DNA from: Rhodopirellula sp.
Lineage (GTDB): Bacteria > Planctomycetota > Planctomycetia > Pirellulales > Pirellulaceae
Reading direction: 5' to 3'
DNA: 35,658 nt
Assembly (NCBI GenBank): GCA_002701385.1
Contig: NZVD01000095.1
Coordinates: forward strand, 2,992-38,649
The notes beneath the pieces are model-generated. The model searched no databases, was not told where the DNA came from, and saw only the letters and a program-made list of their open reading frames with translations. Within the stretch, counting starts at the first letter, position 1; each line of letters starts with the position of its first letter. The position numbers and the translations under genes were made by a program. Below, piece by piece: positions 32,972 through 35,658 of the stretch.

Positions 32972-35239
32972 CTACCCTCCCAACCCTGCAATCCAGAACG
33001 CTAGCCCGATGATTGCAAAACAGGTAAGTACCGAGACAACAAAACCAATCACGTCTGCCTTGGTTGGTTTCTGGAATTCCAGTTGGCTGTTGGGGAACAG
33101 TTTGACACGGTCAGCAGGTTGTTCACCCGCATAGACCGCTTCGAGCTTCGCTTGATCTGCTTCTGGGTCTGGCACCACACGTGTCTTCATTTTGGCATAG
33201 TATCGATCGAGTGCTTCTTTTGAATTACCAGCTCCCAGAGCGCTGGTAATGAAGCTGGCGACAATCATGACCAAGAACGGCATAATGATTTTAGGCACCA
33301 ATTCCAACGCATTACGATTGGCTTTGGACTGACCGGCGATATCGACTCCCAAAGGCAGGAAAAATGCCAGATTGAGTTTGAAGTTGCCTTCTCCACGCAT
33401 GGCGGTCCCCTGGGGGTATTGATACACCGTGGTAGTGGTATCTCCCTCGACCTTTACATCTGTTATTTCTGGTTTCACAGAAGCATCGACCGGTACTACT
33501 TTGTCCCAGAACATGCCCTGTCCTCCACTCCATAGCTTCTGGCTTCCATCTTTATTCGTTTCAAACTCACGAGGTGAGTTGACTCGAATCTTTGATTTCC
33601 CGACTTCTAATTCGACTAACTCGGTGCCCTCTTGATTTGGCACGGCAATGATTGTTCTTTCTTTGTTGATGAAACTTGGTTCCATCTTGGCATGATCCGA
33701 CTGTTGTGATTCAGGCAGAGTATTCTTCTTTTCTCGCCAAGCCTCTTGCTGAAGAGCCAAGTGCTTGCGGATCGAAGACTTACTAAGCACCTCCAACTTA
33801 GACACATGTCTCATGGGCTCGGTGTGAAGGAACGAATCATTCGTTCTCCAAGCGGGAATCAGGTTCGGGCCAAAGTAAGGAATCATGGTGAAGAACAAGA
33901 GACAGTAAGCGACGGTAATCCAAGCCGCCTTCGTGGAGGCTTTTCTCCAGTACATACCAACCCAAAAGGGTGCCGCAAATACGAGTGTGAACCAAAAGGT
34001 AATCGTCAGCTGTTGAATCATGTCAAATATTAGCAGTGAGAACATGATCGAGCCGCCTACAATAATCGTGCCGGTGATTTTCCCTGTGAGCAGACAATTC
34101 TTTTCCGAAGCAGTGGGGTTAATAAATGGTACGTACAGATTACGAACGACCAATCCGGAACCCACAATCATGTATGCATCCACACTACTCATTAAGGCGG
34201 CCAGTAGACAGGCGAGCATCAGGCCACGGAAGCCAGGTCCGAGTAGCTGCATTGAGGCATAGCCCCAGGCCTGATCCGGGTCTTTGATTAATTCTGCAAC
34301 GTCGGCGTAGAGCGTGGCGGCGATGAGTCCGGTGAGCACCCATCCCAACGTACAAAATCGTTTAAGGAAGTTACCTACAACCAATCCGATTCGCGCGTCG
34401 TTTTCAGTCTTGGCACTTCCACCACCTGTGGCAATGAAATGAGGCTGTACGACGATGCCAAATAAATTGGAAAAGACAATGGCGATCAGATAGGCAAGAG
34501 AGAAGTCAGCTCCGACTCCGCCCATTAAGTCAAAGAATGATTCAGGAAGCTGATCGTGCATGACGTGAAAGCTACCCTGCCCTTCGGGGTTTAATTGGCT
34601 ATCTCCAGTCAATGCATTTAGTCCCAGAGGAATCAGCATGCAGCTCAATGCAATGACGCAGATGCCCTGAATCAAGTCCGTGAAATAGGCCGCAGTGAGT
34701 CCTCCCAGCATGCCGTAGAGTAAGACGATGACCCCCACAGAGGGGACAAGTACGTACTGCAATTCAATCTGACTACCGAACAAGTTGACATGGTCAACGC
34801 CAATCATGGGAGCCGCGGTTTTGGCAATGGCCGAGAAAAACATCGAGCCATAAATCATGAAGAAGATGACCCCAAAGATGGCGTAAGCGCCGCCTAGTTT
34901 TTTACTCTCATAACGCTCGACATACCAGTCTCCTAAGGTCAGGTGACGCATGCGGCGATACCAAACTCCAGTAATCCAGTAAAACGGAGTGACAAACAGC
35001 CAGTACATCACTCCCCACATCCCGTTCATGCCCTTGGTAAATGTACCGCTACCCGTAATGATCGGGTCCTGAGGACCTGTACCGGCTCCAAACGCAGCAA
35101 ACGTCTGCATCAGCTTTCCAAAGCCTCTGCCTCCCATGAAGTAATCTTCCTGCTTCTTGTTGAGACGAGCACAGTAGAGTCCGATGGCAACCAGAACGAG
35201 GAAATAAACGGCAAGGACGATATAGTCAGCAGATGTCAT
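32972..35239 (-). CDS. Sodium:solute symporter (SSS family) with large soluble insert
   Basis: A 755-residue transporter, longer than the usual 450-600. The first about 465 residues show eleven or more hydrophobic segments and SSS features such as YFMGGRGFGKLMQTFAAFGAGTG, GGLTAAYFTDLIQG and ALMSSVDAYMIVGSGLV, the Ser/Asp-rich region of the Na+ site. Residues of about 466-622 are hydrophilic, then two more membrane segments follow (NLAFFLPLG..., IGFVVSVLTCFAIIGLAFWIAGL). The substrate cannot be read. The ComB-like gene ends 18 bp upstream in the same direction, and panD follows after 214 bp. Confidence 0.9.
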   Translation of the reverse strand: MTSADYIVLAVYFLVLVAIGLYCARLNKKQEDYFMGGRGFGKLMQTFAAFGAGTGPQDPIITGSGTFTKGMNGMWGVMYWLFVTPFYWITGVWYRRMRHLTLGDWYVERYESKKLGGAYAIFGVIFFMIYGSMFFSAIAKTAAPMIGVDHVNLFGSQIELQYVLVPSVGVIVLLYGMLGGLTAAYFTDLIQGICVIALSCMLIPLGLNALTGDSQLNPEGQGSFHVMHDQLPESFFDLMGGVGADFSLAYLIAIVFSNLFGIVVQPHFIATGGGSAKTENDARIGLVVGNFLKRFCTLGWVLTGLIAATLYADVAELIKDPDQAWGYASMQLLGPGFRGLMLACLLAALMSSVDAYMIVGSGLVVRNLYVPFINPTASEKNCLLTGKITGTIIVGGSIMFSLLIFDMIQQLTITFWFTLVFAAPFWVGMYWRKASTKAAWITVAYCLLFFTMIPYFGPNLIPAWRTNDSFLHTEPMRHVSKLEVLSKSSIRKHLALQQEAWREKKNTLPESQQSDHAKMEPSFINKERTIIAVPNQEGTELVELEVGKSKIRVNSPREFETNKDGSQKLWSGGQGMFWDKVVPVDASVKPEITDVKVEGDTTTTVYQYPQGTAMRGEGNFKLNLAFFLPLGVDIAGQSKANRNALELVPKIIMPFLVMIVASFITSALGAGNSKEALDRYYAKMKTRVVPDPEADQAKLEAVYAGEQPADRVKLFPNSQLEFQKPTKADVIGFVVSVLTCFAIIGLAFWIAGLGG

Positions 35240-35257
35240 AGCAGAGGATCCGGGAAG

Positions 35258-35658
35258 TTACAGCTGGAGAGTTTTGGTTTTGGGGGAAAGTATAGGGAGG
35301 ATTGTGTGAGTATCCAGAGTTGCACACAACTCAATATCGCTGACCATGCCTGCCTGTTGCAAGTTTTTCCCGCCTCGGCTTTGTAATAAAGTGTCAAAAA
35401 CGTACGCTTGTCCAGAGGCTGGCACGCATGGCTCCCATAACTGGCGGGCCAACAATGCCTGATCATTGAATTCGGACGCGTCGCGACTGGAGACAATTGC
35501 GCCTGCGAGAAGTGTGTCTTCCAGAGTGATCTCGCCATTGGTACCGGCACAAATAATGTTGAGTTTAGGCTCGTCGGCAATATGTCGAATCACAGCAGAT
35601 AGGTTGGCAAAGGCAGCGATGAGCGTCTTGTTAGACTTCAGACAGGCCATGATGGCTC
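35258..35658 (-). CDS. comB: ComB-like 2-phosphosulfolactate phosphatase, N-terminus cut by window edge
   Basis: The visible part is the C-terminal 133 or so residues; the frame stays open to the window edge, so the start lies outside. The most diagnostic segment is IICAGTNGEITLEDTLLAGAIV, which matches the ComB pattern of a Cys-Ala-Gly-Thr turn followed by LEDxxxAGA. Upstream NLSAVIRHI and downstream GGKNLQQAGMVSDIELCATLD also fit. ComB removes phosphate from 2-phosphosulfolactate in coenzyme M biosynthesis; bacterial members are common but often of uncertain role. It precedes the symporter gene by 18 bp, so the two may be co-transcribed. Confidence 0.72.
   Translation of the reverse strand, partial: AIMACLKSNKTLIAAFANLSAVIRHIADEPKLNIICAGTNGEITLEDTLLAGAIVSSRDASEFNDQALLARQLWEPCVPASGQAYVFDTLLQSRGGKNLQQAGMVSDIELCATLDTHTILPILSPKTKTLQL

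Overview
The window reads as chromosomal DNA of a planctomycete, most likely from the order Planctomycetales. The signs are a paired DUF1549/DUF1501 operon, planctomycete-style Ser/Thr kinases with a helical N-terminal domain and a membrane anchor, CxxCH cytochrome domains of the planctomycete type, an EF-hand lipidless exported protein, a pyrophosphate-type phosphofructokinase and moderate GC. I see no tRNA, rRNA, insertion sequence, prophage or CRISPR array. The genes look vertically inherited and are packed into short operons. No species can be named from the sequence alone.

Layout. (1) 115-6742, minus strand: seven closely spaced genes encoding a glutaredoxin-like protein, a TIGR04282/DUF2064 transferase, a ThiO-like glycine oxidase, an FAD/NAD(P) oxidoreductase, a radical SAM protein, a divergent metallophosphoesterase (ATGA-coupled to the radical SAM gene) and a GT-C membrane glycosyltransferase. 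The pathway is unknown and is the best candidate for an undescribed metabolic system. (2) 6938-13232, plus strand: membrane Ser/Thr kinase, exported di-CxxCH protein with a dead peptidase-like domain, APH-fold kinase, a divergent enolase lacking two active-site residues, and a cupin. (3) 13274-14547, plus strand: a textbook aromatic amino-acid attenuator (promoter -10, 26-residue Phe/Tyr/Trp leader peptide, antiterminator, terminator) ahead of DAHP synthase. (4) 14544-17424, minus strand: DUF1549 then DUF1501 proteins, with a divergent EF-hand gene at 17608-18024. (5) 18028-24209, minus strand: threonine aldolase, a large membrane pseudokinase, and a zinc-ribbon/STN-like membrane protein. (6) 24580-27596, plus strand: hisD-hisC-hisB, ended by a strong bidirectional terminator shared with (7) the convergent PPi-dependent phosphofructokinase gene. 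(8) 29204-35658, minus strand: ComB-like gene (cut by the window edge), Na+/solute symporter, panD, Xaa-Pro peptidase, accB, accC.

How it fits together. Much of the window is core metabolism: aromatic and histidine biosynthesis, fatty-acid initiation (accBC), pantothenate (panD) and glycolysis (PPi-PFK). The accessory parts are region 1, the kinase/enolase/cupin set of region 2, and the pseudokinase/STN pair of region 5. The clearest regulatory find is the attenuator at 13317-13464, where both alternative RNA structures can be drawn base by base.
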